Below, piece after piece: positions 33,790 to 43,196 of a stretch of 64,000 nucleotides of DNA (its first letter is position 1; every line of letters starts with the position of its first letter). The stretch covers positions 1 to 64,000 of the forward strand of contig JAEWKT010000011.1 in assembly GCA_023393635.1 (NCBI GenBank). Direction: 5' to 3'. A model generated the notes under the pieces. That model was not told where the DNA came from, searched no databases, and saw only the letters and a list, made by a program, of their open reading frames with translations. The position numbers and the translations under genes are program-made. The DNA comes from Pseudomonadota bacterium (GTDB taxonomy: Bacteria; Pseudomonadota; Gammaproteobacteria; Pseudomonadales; Moraxellaceae).

Positions 33790-34641
33790 ATGACAATGTC
33801 AGAAGATACTAACTATATTCGCATTGCTAAAGCTATTGAATATATCAGTCAGAATTTCAAAGAACAGCCTAGCCTATTGGAAATAGCAGAACATGTGCAT
33901 TTAAGCCAGGCACATTTTCAACGTATCTTCACCGAATGGGCTGGGATCAGTCCTAAAAAATTCCTGCAATATATGAGTGTGGAACATGCAAAATCTATTT
34001 TAAAAAATAATACAGAAAATAGTGTATTTGCGGCTACTTTCGACACGGGCTTCTCAAGCACCAGCCGTCTGCATGATTTATTTATACAAATAGAAGGAAT
34101 GTCGCCTGCTGAATATAGAAATGGTGGTGTGGCATTGCATATCAACTATAGTTTTTCAGCAACACTATTTGGTTCAGTTATTATTGCCTCAACAACCAAA
34201 GGCATTTGTTATATGGCTTTTACCGAAGATCATGATGATGCCTTTTCACATCTTAAAGCCCAGTTCCCCAATGCAGAATTTATTCAACACGAGGATGAAT
34301 TACAAAAAAAAGCCCTTGCTGTATTCCAATTGAATGAAAATAATTTGTCTGAAATCAAGCTGCATTTAAAGGGCACAGATTTTCAGCTTAAGGTTTGGGA
34401 AAGTTTACTGAAAATACCGATGGGTAAACTCACCACTTATAGTGCTATTGCAAAACATATTGGTCATAACAAAGCCTCTCGTGCTGTAGGGACGGCAATT
34501 GGGAGTAATCCAGTTGCTTTTCTAATTCCATGTCATCGAGTGATTCAATCATCAGGGCATTTTGGTGGCTACATGTGGGGAACGACGCGAAAAACAGCCA
34601 TTATTGGCTGGGAAGGAGTAAAAACACATGCGACTAACTAA
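33790..34641 (+). CDS. AraC-type regulator fused to O6-alkylguanine-DNA alkyltransferase
   Basis: This 283-residue protein joins an AraC helix-turn-helix pair (about residues 10-110, IAEHVHLSQAHFQRIFTEWAG and FSSTSRLHDLF) to a methyltransferase domain. The acceptor cysteine is in VAFLIPCHRVIQSSG (Cys248), and YSAIAKHIG precedes it. It is an Ada-type protein without the N-terminal zinc methylphosphotriester domain, so it repairs O6-methylguanine and probably regulates its own operon with alkB. The translation stop overlaps a short frame at 34628. Confidence 0.9.
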   Translation: MTMSEDTNYIRIAKAIEYISQNFKEQPSLLEIAEHVHLSQAHFQRIFTEWAGISPKKFLQYMSVEHAKSILKNNTENSVFAATFDTGFSSTSRLHDLFIQIEGMSPAEYRNGGVALHINYSFSATLFGSVIIASTTKGICYMAFTEDHDDAFSHLKAQFPNAEFIQHEDELQKKALAVFQLNENNLSEIKLHLKGTDFQLKVWESLLKIPMGKLTTYSAIAKHIGHNKASRAVGTAIGSNPVAFLIPCHRVIQSSGHFGGYMWGTTRKTAIIGWEGVKTHATN

Positions 34642-34726
34642 ATTAGAAGAATATTTTAACAATAAATTGGCTCAGTTAGATTGGGATTCTATTTCTCAGA
34701 CGATGCATAATCATGGATTTATTTGA
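34628..34726 (+). pseudogene. Relic of a 2OG-Fe(II) DNA-oxygenase gene
   Basis: A 32-residue frame starts at ATG 34628 behind the strong ribosome site GGAAGGAG (34610-34617) and overlaps the Ada-like gene by 14 bases and alkB by 14. The end of its product, LDWDSISQTMHNHGFI, looks like the N-terminus of the PF09859-type oxygenase that often stands between Ada and AlkB genes. The catalytic part is gone, so most of a third gene appears to have been deleted, leaving a coupled leader. The family match is from memory and short. Confidence 0.5.
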
Positions 34727-35327
34727 GTATGAAAACCTGAATCGAAATTTACTGCCATATGACGGTACAGTTTTATATTTCGGGCAAATCATTGCGCGTC
34801 AGCAATCTGATACTTATTTCGAAGAATTATTTCGCTCAATTGCCTGGAAAAATGATGAAGCTGTCATCTACGGAAAGCGCATCATCACCAAACGTAAAGT
34901 TGCTTGGTATGGTGATCATCCATACGCCTACACCTATTCAAAAACCACCAAACATGCTTTTATCTGGACTCCTATATTATTGGAATTAAAAGAAACGGTG
35001 GAGCGGATCACTGGTGAAACTTTTAATTCCTGTTTGCTGAACCTTTATCATGATGGTAGCGAAGGAATGGCGTGGCATAGTGATGGAGAAGTCGATTTAA
35101 AGAAACATGGCGCAATCGCATCGCTGAGTTTTGGGGCGGAAAGAAAGTTTGCATTTAAACATAAAGTGCGCCTCGATAAGGTTGAGCTTTTTTTAGCGCA
35201 TGGCAGCTTATTGGTAATGAAAGATACCACCCAAACTTACTGGCTACATCGCTTACCACCAAGCAAACGTATGACAACAGCGCGTATTAATCTAACTTTT
35301 CGACAAATTGAACGCTTTGATGGCTAA
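34713..35327 (+). CDS. AlkB-type DNA dealkylating dioxygenase
   Basis: This 204-residue Fe(II)/2-oxoglutarate enzyme oxidatively removes alkyl groups from N1-methyladenine and N3-methylcytosine. Ligands are His122 and Asp124 (MAWHSDGEVD) and His179 (YWLHRLPPS). Arg191/197 in TARINLTFRQIE hold 2-oxoglutarate. LNLYHDGSEGM and GAERKFAFKH match the ALKBH2/3-like branch. It overlaps the relic frame by 14 bases, so translation is coupled to it and to the Ada-like gene, forming an alkylation repair operon. Confidence 0.92.
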   Translation: MDLFEYENLNRNLLPYDGTVLYFGQIIARQQSDTYFEELFRSIAWKNDEAVIYGKRIITKRKVAWYGDHPYAYTYSKTTKHAFIWTPILLELKETVERITGETFNSCLLNLYHDGSEGMAWHSDGEVDLKKHGAIASLSFGAERKFAFKHKVRLDKVELFLAHGSLLVMKDTTQTYWLHRLPPSKRMTTARINLTFRQIERFDG

Positions 35328-35495
35328 ACTTAAAAATAGATTAAAAGGCGAGCGATTTTGCTGGCTTTCACAACCCGTTTAACTTCAAGCCCATTAAAAA
35401 TTCTTATATCCTACTTCTATTCACTCAAATAAACGCTACACTCCAAGCAGTTTAAAAATCAATATTAAGACATGCTTTACCTTAAGGATAAAATA

Positions 35496-36572
35496 ATGAG
35501 CACAACAATTGACCGATTAAAACCTGTCTGCGTCACTGGTGCTTCTGGCTATATCGCAAGCTGGATTGTGAAATATTTACTGGAAGATGGCTTTACTGTC
35601 CATGCCACGGTGCGCAATCCAGACAATGAAAAGTCGGTTGCGCACTTAAAACAGGCAGCACAAGGCACTCGTGGCACTTTAAAACTTTTTGCGGCTGATT
35701 TATTAAAAGAGGGCAGTTTTAAGCCAGCGCTTGAGGGTTGCGAGCTGGTGATTCATACCGCCTCGCCGTTTATTATCAAGGGTTTTAAGGATGCCCACAA
35801 GGCTTTGGTAAAACCTGCAGTAGAAGGCACTGCTAACGTACTGCACAGCTGTAACGAGGTGAGTAGTGTGAAGCGAGTGGTGCTGACCAGCTCAGTGGCA
35901 TCCGTGTTTGGCGATAATATTGAAATTTTAACCACTAAAGATGGCATGTTTGATGAGCATGACTGGAACACGACCAGTAGTGAGAGCCATCAGCCGTATT
36001 CGTTTTCTAAAGTGGCGGCTGAGCGTAAGGCATGGGAAATTCATGACCAGCAACCTGACCATACAAAACGCTGGGATTTAGTCACTATTAATCCTGCGCT
36101 GGTGTTAGGGCCATCGCTCACCAAACAAACCCAATCAACCAGTATTTCTGTGATGCAGGATTTAGGCAGTGGCAAGCAGTTAACGGGGGTGCCTGATCTG
36201 GAGTTTGGGTTAGTGGATGTGCGTGATGTGGCGCGTGCGCATATTCGTGCAGGTTTAACGCCAGCAGCGCAAGGTCGTTATATTGTCAGTGAAGGCACGT
36301 ATAGCTTAATGGATATGGCAGAAAAACTTAAAACACATTTTCCAAAATATCCGCTGCCAAAACTACAACTGCCCAAATTGGTGATCTGGCTGGTTGCACC
36401 GATTGCTGCGGGAATTAGCCGTAAATTCATCAAGCGCAATGTGGGCTATTCTATTTTCTTTGATAACTCGCGTTCACGGCAAACTTTAGGGGTTGAGTAC
36501 CGCCCGATTGAAGCCACATTACAGCAGCATTTTCAGCAAATGATTGATGATGGCTTGCTTAAAAAGCGTTAA
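35496..36572 (+). CDS. NAD(P)-dependent SDR reductase (DFR-like)
   Basis: This 358-residue extended SDR enzyme has the Rossmann motif CVTGASGYIASWIVKYLLEDG and the catalytic region VVLTSSVASVFGD followed by QPYSFSKVAAERKAW (Tyr-x3-Lys). It resembles dihydroflavonol-4-reductase and aldehyde-reductase-like enzymes of bacteria, probably acting on an aldehyde or ketone. ATG 35496 follows AAGGA (35484-35488). A hydrophobic patch near 300 (LVIWLVAPIAAGI) may be membrane-associated. The substrate is unknown. Confidence 0.8.
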   Translation: MSTTIDRLKPVCVTGASGYIASWIVKYLLEDGFTVHATVRNPDNEKSVAHLKQAAQGTRGTLKLFAADLLKEGSFKPALEGCELVIHTASPFIIKGFKDAHKALVKPAVEGTANVLHSCNEVSSVKRVVLTSSVASVFGDNIEILTTKDGMFDEHDWNTTSSESHQPYSFSKVAAERKAWEIHDQQPDHTKRWDLVTINPALVLGPSLTKQTQSTSISVMQDLGSGKQLTGVPDLEFGLVDVRDVARAHIRAGLTPAAQGRYIVSEGTYSLMDMAEKLKTHFPKYPLPKLQLPKLVIWLVAPIAAGISRKFIKRNVGYSIFFDNSRSRQTLGVEYRPIEATLQQHFQQMIDDGLLKKR

Positions 36573-36608
36573 TTCATCTACAAATGGATTAGATGACTTG
36601 AAAGAATA

Positions 36609-36638
36609 AAGCCTGTGGGCAAATGCTCGCAGGCTTTT
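36609..36638 (+). terminator. Rho-independent terminator after the SDR gene
   Basis: AAGCCTGTGGGC (36609-36620) pairs with GCTCGCAGGCTT (36625-36636), 12 bp with two G-T pairs and loop AAAT, then TT. Confidence 0.8.
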
Positions 36639-36672
36639 GCTATTTTATCTGCGATGAGCTACCAATTTAACC

Positions 36673-37395
36673 ATGAACTTACTATTGCTGGATCCAAGCC
36701 AGATTGTTTCCAATCAGACAGATAGTCCCTATGCCAGCATTACTGACTTGCGGCGATTGGCGCACATTCAGCAGCATTTAAAGCTACAAGTGGGTGATTG
36801 TATTAAAATTGGCCAAAAAAATGGCCTAAAAGGGACGGCTACTGTTAAAGCAATTGATGAACAACAAATTATTTTAGAACAATTGAAGCTGGATCAGCCA
36901 CCACCTGCCAAATTACCGCTCATATTAATTGTGGCTTTACCACGACCTAAAGTATTGCGGCGCTTAGTGATGGACGCGGTTACTTTAGGGGTGGAGCAAC
37001 TTATTTTAATACATAGTTATCGGGTAGAAAAAAGCTATTGGCAAACACCATTTTTGCAGCAACTGGACAGTTATATTGAGCTGGGTTTAGAGCAAGCTGG
37101 AGATACGACCTGGCCGCAAGTACAGTGTTTTAAACGCTTTCGACCATTTGTTGAAGATGTTCTGCCTGCGTTAATACAGGGTAAAGCTGCCTTTGTGGCA
37201 CATCCTTATGCTGATCAACCCATGCCAAGTGCAATCAACCAGCCAGCAGTATTAGTCATTGGCCCAGAAGGTGGCTTTATTCCGTTTGAAATTGATTTGC
37301 TGGCGCAAAATGGTGTCCAAGCGGCCAGTCTGGGTGGCCGAATTTTGCGCACTGAAACGGCCATTTTTACCTTAATTGGCCGGCTATTTGTTTAA
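36673..37395 (+). CDS. rsmE: 16S rRNA m3U1498 methyltransferase
   Basis: RsmE (240 residues) methylates U1498 of 16S rRNA. The N-terminal PUA-like part (RRLAHIQQHLKLQVGDCI) is followed by a SPOUT knot domain with VMDAVTLGVEQLILIHSYR, VLVIGPEGGFIPFEIDLL and the terminal LGGRILRTETAIFTLIG. Length matches. The final four bases overlap the end of the MscS gene on the other strand. Confidence 0.95.
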   Translation: MNLLLLDPSQIVSNQTDSPYASITDLRRLAHIQQHLKLQVGDCIKIGQKNGLKGTATVKAIDEQQIILEQLKLDQPPPAKLPLILIVALPRPKVLRRLVMDAVTLGVEQLILIHSYRVEKSYWQTPFLQQLDSYIELGLEQAGDTTWPQVQCFKRFRPFVEDVLPALIQGKAAFVAHPYADQPMPSAINQPAVLVIGPEGGFIPFEIDLLAQNGVQAASLGGRILRTETAIFTLIGRLFV

Positions 37396-38405
37396 AAATC
37401 ACTTTTTTGCGCAGGTGGGTCATTGGGGTTAGAAAGCGTTGCCTGTTGATCCACCATTAACTTCTGGATTGGATAAGCAATTTGAATGCCTTTATGTGCA
37501 AATGCTTCCCGAACACGAACCTGTACTTCATCTAGTGACGCGCCAATGCCCACATCCTTAACATCTACCCACCAGCTCACATTTAGAACAATAGAAAAAT
37601 CCCCTAGGGTCTTCACCTGTACCGACGGTGCTGGCTGGCTTTGAATGGTCTGGATACGGTCAATCACAGCCAGCACTGTTTGCTTGGCCTCTTCAATATT
37701 CTCCTGATAGCTGATGCCCACTTCAAACACACACTGTCGTTTTAAAAATGCGGTATTTACAGTCACTGGGTTGGTAAACAGATTAGCATTGGGAATGACA
37801 ATACGGCGACCATCACCCGTGCGTATATACGTGGCGCGGATTTGAATATCTTCCACCGTGCCAACAAAGGTGCCAGATACAATTTCATCCCCAATGCGAA
37901 ACGGCTCGCCTAGCAAAATCAGGATACCCGACAACATGTTCTGAAAAATGTCTTTAAACGCAAAACCAATGGCCACCGAGCCAATGCCTAAACCACTAAT
38001 CAGCTGCGCTGGGGTAAAGCCTGGAATTGCAATCACCAGGGCAATCATAAAGCCAATAAACACAATAAACGTGCTACCAATTCGGTTAAGTACCAGTATC
38101 AGGTTATGTTTGCGTTTGGCCCGACGATTTAAAATTTTAAGCACGAAAAATTTAAAAACTTTGGAAAGCAGCCAAAAAATCATAAATACCGTCAAGGCAA
38201 TAATTAGATAAGGCACTCGATCCCAGAAATGCTGCACCATTTCATTCACTGTGGTGTAGACATCTTTGTATTCCGAGGCTTTTTCAATCACTTTATGTGA
38301 GGTGGCCTGCCCTGCTTTTTGCACAATAATGGCAGTCGCCTGGGTAGCTTCACTCAAGGCATCGGCAGTATTTTCACTTGCTTCACGAATGGTCTGTTCG
38401 GCCAT
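37392..38405 (-). CDS. Small-conductance mechanosensitive channel (MscS family)
   Basis: This 337-residue protein starts with a soluble helical segment (MAEQTIREASENT, ATG at 38405; the longer frame needs a TTG), followed by membrane helices (VPYLIIALTVFMIFWLL, FIVFIGFMIALVIAI). The pore helix is glycine/alanine-rich: LISGLGIGSVAIGFAFKDI. The C-terminal MscS beta domain contains GEPFRIGDEIVSGTF and VEDIQIRATYIRTGDGR. It protects against hypo-osmotic shock. It is convergent with rsmE with a 4-base overlap. The N-terminal extension beyond the classic MscS core is short. Confidence 0.92.
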   Translation of the reverse strand: MAEQTIREASENTADALSEATQATAIIVQKAGQATSHKVIEKASEYKDVYTTVNEMVQHFWDRVPYLIIALTVFMIFWLLSKVFKFFVLKILNRRAKRKHNLILVLNRIGSTFIVFIGFMIALVIAIPGFTPAQLISGLGIGSVAIGFAFKDIFQNMLSGILILLGEPFRIGDEIVSGTFVGTVEDIQIRATYIRTGDGRRIVIPNANLFTNPVTVNTAFLKRQCVFEVGISYQENIEEAKQTVLAVIDRIQTIQSQPAPSVQVKTLGDFSIVLNVSWWVDVKDVGIGASLDEVQVRVREAFAHKGIQIAYPIQKLMVDQQATLSNPNDPPAQKSDF

Positions 38406-38656
38406 GACGCATTTATCCACGCGGTTCAAATAAGCCAGTATTCTGCCTCATCTGGTCAATTTTTTTCATAATATTGAGTTGTTATTTGGGTAGTTTATTG
38501 AAAAAGAACGGCAATCTACTACTTTGGGCGAATAGTAACTGTAGCTAAAAATTATATATTAAACCAGTGAGTAGTAAGTTTAATTAAAGAATGCCAATGA
38601 TGGCGACCTTTAGCACATTGGTACGACAAAAAATTTTTAGCACAGGATCGTGAAGA

Positions 38657-40072
38657 ATGAAACCACACCATCAGTATCAACGCCATGCCCTTGGCAAAAC
38701 TATATCAACGCTCATGTTGGCAGGCTTATGTAGTACCAGTTATGCTGCCAGTGAGCAAGCAGAAATAGATGCCTTGCGTCAGGAGGTGGGCGAACTTAAA
38801 AAAATGGTGCAGGCACTTACTGCCCAGCCAGTTGGCAATCATTCTTTGACCAGTAATACATCCGCTGCCAGCACTAAAGTGTATACACAAGATACTCTGC
38901 AATCCACTGCGGTAAATCCTGCCAGTGCCAGCCTTGCCCCTGCCCAAACCGCGCAGGCAGGCCAGCCAATGCCAACCGTGGCAAAAACACCAGACGGCTG
39001 GGTGACCTTGCCTGATGGAAAAACGGCTGCCAAGGTTTATGGCTTTATTCGTGCTGATATGCTGCATGATTTTAAGGGTCAGCCAACGGGCAAGTTTAGT
39101 AACTTACACACCCAACCGCTTGATTCCACCGATCCAGTAGAAAATAAAACGGCCTTTACCGCAGCGGTCACCCGTGTGGGTGTTGATTTTAAAACCCCAA
39201 CGGCCATTGGTGATGTGGGTGGTAAAATTGAAGGAGATTTTTGGGGCAATGGCGGCACAGGCGCAGCCACATTCCGTATTCGCCATGCTTATTTAACCAC
39301 AGGCAACTGGCTATTTGGTCAAACCTGGTCACCGTTTGCTGGGCAGGAATATGCCGCAGAAACGGTTGATTTTAATGGGGTGAGTGGTTCATCCATTCGC
39401 AGGGCTACCCAGATTCGCTATACCCATCCAATAGATGCTGCCACGTCGCTGACCGTTGCAGGTGAAGAAGACAGCAGCGCGGATTCCCGTTTTCCTGCAT
39501 TGACGGCACGGCTAGAGCACAAGCTGGCTGATAATCAGGGGGCAGTGGCGTTGCGCGGCATGTTGCATGAAAAACGCGGTATTGCGACCATTACTGAAGA
39601 TGGCAAAACACGCAATACTGGGCGTGAAAAAGAAAAAACAGGCTACGGTGCCGCCATTGGTGCGTGGTATCAACTTAGTCCAGCCGATAAGCTCACGGGT
39701 CAGTTTTTTCATGTCAAAGGCGATGGCAGCTTTAACTACGGCACAGGCAGTGGTTTTTCAGTCAATGCAGACACAGGTAACGTCTATTTTGATGAATACA
39801 ACAGTGCGCAGCTTGGCTTAACGCACAGCTTTAACCCTAAAATGCGCAGTACCGTGGCTTTAAGCTGGGTAGACTTTAAAGACAGCAGCCAGTTTGCGAC
39901 CGCTAATCCTGCGGCTAACAAACAGCTGAAACAGGCCTCGTTAAACCTGTTTTATAAGCCTGCATCCAGTGTTGATCTGGGCGGTGAATACACATATGGC
40001 AACCGTGAGGTGTTTAACGGTGATGAAGGCAAGCAATCGCATGTCAACCTGATGGCACGTTATAGCTTTTAA
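38657..40072 (+). CDS. DcaP-like trimeric porin
   Basis: This 471-residue outer-membrane protein has a signal peptide (to about residue 30, ending SYAASE), then a coiled coil (EIDALRQEVGELKKMVQAL), an Ala/Gln-rich stalk, and a porin barrel from about residue 115 (AAKVYGFIRADMLHDFKG) ending in MARYSF. The N-terminal coiled coil with barrel is characteristic of DcaP, the dicarboxylate/phthalate porin of Acinetobacter. The barrel contains VGVDFKTPTAIGDVGGKIEGDF. The gene is alone with a terminator. The substrate cannot be named. Confidence 0.82.
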   Translation: MKPHHQYQRHALGKTISTLMLAGLCSTSYAASEQAEIDALRQEVGELKKMVQALTAQPVGNHSLTSNTSAASTKVYTQDTLQSTAVNPASASLAPAQTAQAGQPMPTVAKTPDGWVTLPDGKTAAKVYGFIRADMLHDFKGQPTGKFSNLHTQPLDSTDPVENKTAFTAAVTRVGVDFKTPTAIGDVGGKIEGDFWGNGGTGAATFRIRHAYLTTGNWLFGQTWSPFAGQEYAAETVDFNGVSGSSIRRATQIRYTHPIDAATSLTVAGEEDSSADSRFPALTARLEHKLADNQGAVALRGMLHEKRGIATITEDGKTRNTGREKEKTGYGAAIGAWYQLSPADKLTGQFFHVKGDGSFNYGTGSGFSVNADTGNVYFDEYNSAQLGLTHSFNPKMRSTVALSWVDFKDSSQFATANPAANKQLKQASLNLFYKPASSVDLGGEYTYGNREVFNGDEGKQSHVNLMARYSF

Positions 40073-40106
40073 GGATCAGCCTGGGTATTCATTGTCTGAT
40101 TATATT

Positions 40107-40133
40107 AACCGTAACCCTGCGTTACGGTTTTTT
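40107..40133 (+). terminator. Rho-independent terminator after the DcaP-like gene
   Basis: AACCGTAAC (40107-40115) pairs with GTTACGGTT (40121-40129) around CCTGC, followed by TTTT. Confidence 0.85.
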
Positions 40134-40203
40134 ATTGGGTCTATTTATTCTATGCTTATTCAGCAGCCGTGCTTTTACAAAAAGTATGCATAGCCTGGTT
40201 TAA

Positions 40204-40213
40204 TTTGGTCTAA
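40204..40213 (+). promoter_or_regulatory. Shared acetate-locus motif upstream of acs
   Basis: TTTGGTCTAA lies 164 bases before the acs start. The same decamer is present (minus strand) in the crbS/yjcH intergenic region at 47910-47919, and a close variant TTTGGCCTAG precedes the unknown gene at 43197-43997. It could be the binding site of the LuxR-type regulator encoded in the cluster. The assignment is inference. Confidence 0.4.
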
Positions 40214-40376
40214 TTTGATATGGACGGTTATGGTTTGGGCTCCATAAACTGATGTCTGCCCTAATACCAAAGCATGATTGCCATGTCACGCATCAGATTG
40301 TAATACTCAATACAACTAAAATCTGACAGTGAATGGTCGATTTAAACTCGTAAGAGAAATTTGCAAGGAAGTTATC

Positions 40377-42326
40377 ATGTCACAATCACTTTATCCCGTT
40401 CCAGAACACTTTTTAAAAACAGCGCGCACCACTGCCGAGCAGTATGAGGAAAAATATGCGGCGTCCATACAAAATAATGAGCAATTTTGGCAGCAACAAG
40501 CGCAAATTCTAGACTGGATCAAACCATTTTCTAAAGTCCGTGATGTGTCACTCAATAAGCAAGACCTGCATATCGAATGGTTTGGCGATGGCCAGTTAAA
40601 TGTATCAGCCAATTGTTTAGATCGTCATTTAAAAACTCATCCCGATAAGCCTGCCATTATCTGGGAAGGCGATCATCCCCACCGCCACAAGATTATTTCA
40701 TTCCGCGAGTTGCATGATGAAGTCTGCCGTTTTGCCAATGTGCTTAAAAAGCGTGGGGTAAAAAAAGGCGATCGGGTGACCCTATACATGCCCATGATTC
40801 CAGAAGCGGCCATTGCCATGTTGGCCTGTACCCGTATTGGTGCGGTGCATTGCGTGGTATTTGGTGGATTTTCACCAGACTCCCTGGCCAGCCGCATTGA
40901 AGACAGTCAGTCACAAGTGGTGATTACCGCCAATGAAGGCTTACGCGGTGGTAAAACAATTCCATTGAAAGTAAACGTCGATGCTGCCTTGAAAATGGAA
41001 GGCACAGAAGGTGTGCATAGCGTGATTACGGTATATCACACCGATCATCCCACGCCCATGCAAGCCGAGCGTGATTTTTGGTATCACGAGTTGATTGCAG
41101 AAGTGAATGAGCATTGCGATCCTGAGCCAATGGAGGCCGAAGCACCGCTATTTATTTTATATACCTCGGGTTCCACAGGTAAACCAAAAGGCGTGTTGCA
41201 TACCACAGGCGGCTATCTGGTTTATGCGGCAACAACGTTTAAAGAAATCTTTGATTTGCGTGAAGATGATGTGTATTGGTGTACTGCCGATGTGGGCTGG
41301 ATTACAGGCCACAGCTACTTGTTATATGGGCCATTGGCCAACGGTACCACCACCTTGATGTTTGAAGGCGTACCGCAATATCCAACATGGGCGCGCATTG
41401 GTCATATTATTGATAAGCACGATGTCACCATCTTATATACTGCACCTACCGCCATTCGCTCCATGATGCGTGAAGGTGATGAGTTTGTGCGTGAAAGTGA
41501 CCGTAGCAGCTTGCGCTTACTGGGTTCGGTGGGTGAGCCAATTAATCCTGAAGCCTGGTCGTGGTATTACAATGTGGTGGGTGAAGGCCGTTGCCCGATT
41601 GTCGATACCTGGTGGCAAACTGAAACAGGTGGTATTTTAATTTCACCCATTCCAGGAGCTACCGATTTAAAACCAGGCTCTGCCACCAAGCCATTTTATG
41701 GGGTACAACCTGCCATTGTAGATGCGGAAGGCAATATTTTAGACGGGGCGTGCGAAGGCAATTTAGTGATGCTCAATTCCTGGCCAGGACAAATGCGTAC
41801 CATTTATGGTGACCATCAGCGTTTTATTGAAACCTATTTTTCTACCTATGAAGGCATGTACTTTACAGGTGACGGCGCGCGCCGCGATGCCGATGGCTAT
41901 TACTGGATTACGGGTCGTGTCGATGACGTGCTGAATGTGTCAGGTCATCGCCTGGGCACGGCTGAAGTAGAAAGTGCGCTGGTTGCACATGCTGCGGTGG
42001 CAGAGTCTGCGGTAGTGGGCATGCCGCATGATATTAAAGGGCAGGGTATTTGTGCCTATGTGACCTTGCAAGCCGATGTTGAGCCGTCTGAAGCATTGCG
42101 TAAGGAGCTGCGTGACTGGGTGCGCCAGGAAATTGGCCCGATTGCCGCGCCAGATGCCATTCATTGGGCACCTGCATTACCCAAAACCCGTTCTGGTAAA
42201 ATCATGCGGCGTATTTTACGCAAAATTGCCGCGAATGAACTGGACACGCTAGGCGACACCTCAACTCTGGCTGATCCAGAAGTGGTTAACCAGCTTATTG
42301 ATACCGTTCATGCAGTGCATGCTTAA
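40377..42326 (+). CDS. acs: Acetyl-CoA synthetase
   Basis: Acs (649 residues from ATG 40377, AAGGA seven bases upstream) makes acetyl-CoA from acetate and ATP, feeding the TCA and glyoxylate cycles. The AMP-forming signature YTSGSTGKPKGVLHT, DVGWITGHSY, the acetate-pocket region WWQTETGG, and YWITGRVDDVLNVSGHR are present. The C-terminal lysine of PKTRSGKIMRR (Lys608) is the site acetylated by Pat in relatives. It heads the acetate island and is followed by a terminator and the LuxR-type regulator. Confidence 0.97.
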   Translation: MSQSLYPVPEHFLKTARTTAEQYEEKYAASIQNNEQFWQQQAQILDWIKPFSKVRDVSLNKQDLHIEWFGDGQLNVSANCLDRHLKTHPDKPAIIWEGDHPHRHKIISFRELHDEVCRFANVLKKRGVKKGDRVTLYMPMIPEAAIAMLACTRIGAVHCVVFGGFSPDSLASRIEDSQSQVVITANEGLRGGKTIPLKVNVDAALKMEGTEGVHSVITVYHTDHPTPMQAERDFWYHELIAEVNEHCDPEPMEAEAPLFILYTSGSTGKPKGVLHTTGGYLVYAATTFKEIFDLREDDVYWCTADVGWITGHSYLLYGPLANGTTTLMFEGVPQYPTWARIGHIIDKHDVTILYTAPTAIRSMMREGDEFVRESDRSSLRLLGSVGEPINPEAWSWYYNVVGEGRCPIVDTWWQTETGGILISPIPGATDLKPGSATKPFYGVQPAIVDAEGNILDGACEGNLVMLNSWPGQMRTIYGDHQRFIETYFSTYEGMYFTGDGARRDADGYYWITGRVDDVLNVSGHRLGTAEVESALVAHAAVAESAVVGMPHDIKGQGICAYVTLQADVEPSEALRKELRDWVRQEIGPIAAPDAIHWAPALPKTRSGKIMRRILRKIAANELDTLGDTSTLADPEVVNQLIDTVHAVHA

Positions 42327-42349
42327 AGACGTTTAGGCAACACCAATCT

Positions 42350-42384
42350 CGCTTTGCGGTACAACTGTGCCGCAGGCGTTTTTT
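42350..42384 (+). terminator. Rho-independent terminator after acs
   Basis: TGCGGTAC (42355-42362) pairs with GTGCCGCA (42367-42374) around AACT; outer CGC (42350-42352) and GCG (42376-42378) extend the stem, followed by six T residues. Confidence 0.8.
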
Positions 42385-42463
42385 AGTTGTTAAAAACCAA
42401 CATGATGTCAGTGGCTTGATGGGATAAAATGTGCCATAAGGGAGTGATACATCGAGTGAAGAC

Positions 42464-43111
42464 ATGAATATACTAATAGTTGATGACCACCCATTATTTC
42501 GCCATGCCTTAATTCAAGCGGTGCGTTATAGTCTGCCACAAGCCAATATTGCTGAAACTGCCACTGTGGCTGAGTTTTATGCGCGCCTTGAATTAGGCCC
42601 TGAGCCAGATTTAGTGCTATTAGATTTGCATTTGCCAGGCGCATCAGGCTTTTCGGCCTTGGTGCATGTGCGGGCGCAATATCCTGCTATTCCCATTGTG
42701 GTGGTGTCTGCGCATGAAGAAGCCTCGGTGATTCAGCGATCACTGGCGCATGGTGCCGTGGCCTATATTCCAAAATCTGCACCGCCTGCGCATATTGGTG
42801 AGGCTTTGCATGCGGTATTGGCAGGCGATAGCTGGGCACCGCCTAACTTGCAGTTAAGCACACATGACCCCCGCGCCCATGATGAAGCAGATTTTGCCGA
42901 ACGCATTAAAACCCTCACCCCGCAGCAATTTAGAGTGCTGATGATGGTGGCAGAAGGCTTATTAAATAAACAGATTGCTTATACCTTAGATGTTTCAGAA
43001 GCCACCATTAAGGCGCATGTGACGGCTATTTTTAGAAAACTGGGCGTACAAAATCGCACGCAGGCAGTACTGGCTATTGGCACACTCAACATTGAAGAGC
43101 CACGCATGTAA
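42464..43111 (+). CDS. crbR: LuxR-type response regulator, CrbR-like
   Basis: This 215-residue protein has an N-terminal receiver domain (DDHPLFRHAL, phosphoacceptor Asp54 in LLDLHLPGASG, Lys in YIPKSAPP) and a C-terminal LuxR HTH (LTPQQFRVLMMVAEGLLNKQIAYTLDVSEATIKAHV). It stands between acs and, farther on, the SSF-histidine kinase gene. This matches the CrbS/CrbR (also MxtR/ErdR-type) system that switches on acs and actP in Vibrio and Pseudomonas. The gene name is by analogy of domain and context. Confidence 0.8.
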   Translation: MNILIVDDHPLFRHALIQAVRYSLPQANIAETATVAEFYARLELGPEPDLVLLDLHLPGASGFSALVHVRAQYPAIPIVVVSAHEEASVIQRSLAHGAVAYIPKSAPPAHIGEALHAVLAGDSWAPPNLQLSTHDPRAHDEADFAERIKTLTPQQFRVLMMVAEGLLNKQIAYTLDVSEATIKAHVTAIFRKLGVQNRTQAVLAIGTLNIEEPRM

Positions 43112-43138
43112 GTTTTGATTTTCTGTAAGACAAGTATT

Positions 43139-43167
43139 AAACAGCCATCAATTTTGATGGCTGTTTT
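43139..43167. terminator. Terminator between crbR and the unknown gene
   Basis: AAACAGCCATCA (43139-43150) pairs perfectly with TGATGGCTGTTT (43155-43166) around ATTT, with T/A runs on both sides. It can end both convergent genes. Confidence 0.85.
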
Positions 43168-43196
43168 GTGTTCAGGTGACTTAATTCCTGTGTAAT

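Larger units (their letters stand above)
40073..40376 (+). other. Intergenic region upstream of acs
   Basis: Behind the porin terminator (40107-40133) lie about 240 bases that hold acs control sequences. The shared motif TTTGGTCTAA is at 40204-40213. AAGGA (40365-40369) is the ribosome site. I see no gene. Confidence 0.5.
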
